DNA of 28,779 bases from Minisyncoccota bacterium. GTDB taxonomy: Bacteria; Patescibacteriota; Minisyncoccia; Phycocordibacterales; JACZSL01. The stretch spans positions 1 to 28,779 of the forward strand of contig JANQMM010000018.1 of NCBI GenBank assembly GCA_028280145.1. Reading direction: 5' to 3'. Under the pieces are notes generated by a model. The model made no database searches. It saw only the letters and a program-made list of their open reading frames with translations, and had not been told where the DNA came from. The first letter of the stretch is position 1. Every line of letters begins with the position of its first letter. The position numbers and the translations under genes are program-made. Positions 27,434 to 28,779 of this stretch are shown piece after piece.

Positions 27434-28779
27434 ATGTTTGGTATGCCTGAAAGAAAAAAATTTGCAATCCCCAAAGAAGTACTGGAAACAGCACAAACAT
27501 TGAAGAAAAACGGATACGAATCATATCTTGTGGGTGGTTGTGTTCGTGACATGTTACGTGACAAAACACCAAAGGATTGGGACCTTACCACAAACGCGGT
27601 ACCCGAGGAGATCGAGGGTCTTTTTGAGAATACCTACTATAACAATGATTTTGGTACCGTTGGTGTCGTACTCGAAGAACACGAAGGAAAACCAACTCAC
27701 GTCGTAGAAGTAACCCCGTATCGTCTTGAGGCCGCCTATTCGGACTCAAGACGTCCCGACGAAGTGACATTCAGCAAACACATTGATGATGACCTGAAGA
27801 GACGCGATTTTACAATGAACGCGATCGCGCTTGACCCAAACACACAAGAGATCATTGATCACTTTGACGGCCAAGAAGACATCAAATCAAAGCGTATTAG
27901 AGCGGTGGGGAATCCACACGATCGTTTTAACGAAGATGCTCTTCGTATCTTACGTGCCATACGTCTCGGAGCAGAACTTGGTTTTATGATCGAGGGTGAA
28001 ACCGCAAACGCCATTGCCGCAGAGGCAGAAAATCTTAAAAACATATCAAAGGAACGCATCCGTGATGAGTTTATACGTATCTTGATGTCGAAAAGGCCAA
28101 TGGAAGCGCTCGCTCTTTCAGAAAAACTTGGGGTACTTGCCTATGTCCTGCCGGATTTGGAGCGTGGCATTGGAGTTGAGCAGAACCAAGCACATTCATA
28201 CGATGTTTACGAACACAATTTGCGCACATTACAGCATGCGGCTGACAAAAATTGGTCCCTTGAACTACGCTTGGCCTCACTACTCCACGACATTTCGAAA
28301 CCCGAGACACGCAGATGGTCAGATCAGAAAAAGGACTACACATTTCATGGACATGAAGTGGTCGGAGCACGAGTTGCAAAAAACATTCTCGGAGATCTGA
28401 AGTTTCCAAAGAAGACAGTTGAAAAAGTGGTCAGTCTTGTACGTTGGCACATGTTTTTCTCAGACCCCGACCAGATCACACTCTCGGCAGTGCGGCGAAT
28501 GATCCGAAATGTGGGAGGGGAAGAGAATATGTGGGACCTTATGGATCTTCGTGTGTGTGACAGGATCGGAACCGGCCGACCAAAGGAACAACCATTTCGA
28601 TTGCGCAAATACAAATCAATGGTTGAGGAGGCCCTTCGAGACCCGACCAGCGTTGCCATGCTCAACATTTCAGGAGACAGACTTATGGAAATAACAAAAG
28701 AGTCACCCGGGCCGAAAATTGGATTCACACTCCATGCCCTCCTTGAGCAGGTGTTGGATGATCCGGAAAAGAACACAAG
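27434..28779 (+). CDS. cca: CCA-adding enzyme / class II tRNA nucleotidyltransferase with HD domain, 3' end missing
   Basis: The first 448 residues are present; the frame is open at the right edge. The nucleotidyltransferase head has YLVGGCVRDMLRD, the catalytic Asp-x-Asp in KDWDLTTNAV, the RRDFTMNAIALDP motif and the neck motif EDALRILRAIRLGAELGF. An HD domain follows (HNLRTLQHAADK and LASLLHDISKPETR), as in CCA enzymes with phosphatase activity. It adds or repairs the 3' CCA of tRNAs, which fits the tRNAs in this window not encoding it. The ATG at 27434 lies 6 nt after TATAAT; a second ATG is at 27443. A poly(A) polymerase of the same class is the only real alternative. Confidence 0.92.
   Translation, partial: MFGMPERKKFAIPKEVLETAQTLKKNGYESYLVGGCVRDMLRDKTPKDWDLTTNAVPEEIEGLFENTYYNNDFGTVGVVLEEHEGKPTHVVEVTPYRLEAAYSDSRRPDEVTFSKHIDDDLKRRDFTMNAIALDPNTQEIIDHFDGQEDIKSKRIRAVGNPHDRFNEDALRILRAIRLGAELGFMIEGETANAIAAEAENLKNISKERIRDEFIRILMSKRPMEALALSEKLGVLAYVLPDLERGIGVEQNQAHSYDVYEHNLRTLQHAADKNWSLELRLASLLHDISKPETRRWSDQKKDYTFHGHEVVGARVAKNILGDLKFPKKTVEKVVSLVRWHMFFSDPDQITLSAVRRMIRNVGGEENMWDLMDLRVCDRIGTGRPKEQPFRLRKYKSMVEEALRDPTSVAMLNISGDRLMEITKESPGPKIGFTLHALLEQVLDDPEKNT

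Noticed and set aside
1..28779. CRISPR array, insertion sequence or prophage genes
   Set aside because: No regularly spaced repeats, transposase, integrase or phage structural motifs were seen; the short repeats at 24.2 kb and 27.36 kb are too few.

Overview
The window looks like a chromosomal segment from a small-genome bacterium of the Candidate Phyla Radiation (Patescibacteria, probably a Parcubacteria-type lineage). This is an inference from gene style: an acidic, extended NusA, a trigger factor without its isomerase domain, a PilB without its zinc-binding cysteines, a very large acidic repeat-bearing membrane protein beside a VirD4/TraG-like ATPase, and short 70-71 nt tRNAs. No rRNA or ribosomal-protein gene is present to fix the taxonomy. 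TGA is used as a stop (tig, the S1-type protease), so the ordinary bacterial code applies.

Layout. 1-3.3 kb (minus): type IV pilus genes in the order pilB, pilC, prepilin-like protein (cut by the window edge). 3.4-4.0 kb: a 26-codon leaderless ORF, a terminator and a cysteine-rich hypothetical gene. 4.1-7.5 kb (plus): nusA, inorganic pyrophosphatase, a secreted coiled-coil protein and a single-span membrane protein. 7.5-12.2 kb: tig, a GC-rich hypothetical gene on the minus strand, clpP, rny (RNase Y) and an HU gene. 12.2-19.4 kb: a divergent pair made of a 920-aa VirD4/TraG/HerA-like ATPase (minus) and a 1424-aa acidic protein with two hydrophobic segments and a LysM-like region (plus). 19.4-22 kb: tRNA-Gly(TCC), a membrane-anchored trypsin-like protease and an MscS-type channel. 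22.0-22.2 kb: an unidentified RNA with its own promoter and terminator and a tRNA-like acceptor/T-arm. 22.2-23.8 kb (minus): alpha/beta hydrolase, a 178-aa hypothetical and a zinc-ribbon protein. 24-25.1 kb: a weak 72-aa ORF, switch-like repeats, tRNA-Pro(TGG) and yraN. 25.1-25.35 kb: a candidate replication origin with parS sites and a row of DnaA boxes. 25.4-28.8 kb: a small exported protein, tRNA-Gly(GCC), a Nudix hydrolase, a 177-aa membrane protein, tRNA-Arg(TCG) and a CCA-adding enzyme cut by the right edge.

Two expression styles stand out. About twelve genes have a sigma-70-like -10 box ending only 6-9 nt before the ATG and no Shine-Dalgarno, so their mRNAs should be leaderless or nearly so. 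In contrast, four solitary, GC-richer hypothetical genes (3635, 9067 minus, 25439, 27045 minus) carry clear Shine-Dalgarno sequences, longer leaders and terminators of their own or shared with the neighbouring gene. The candidate origin, the tRNA-like RNA and the ATPase/giant-protein pair are the parts most worth follow-up.
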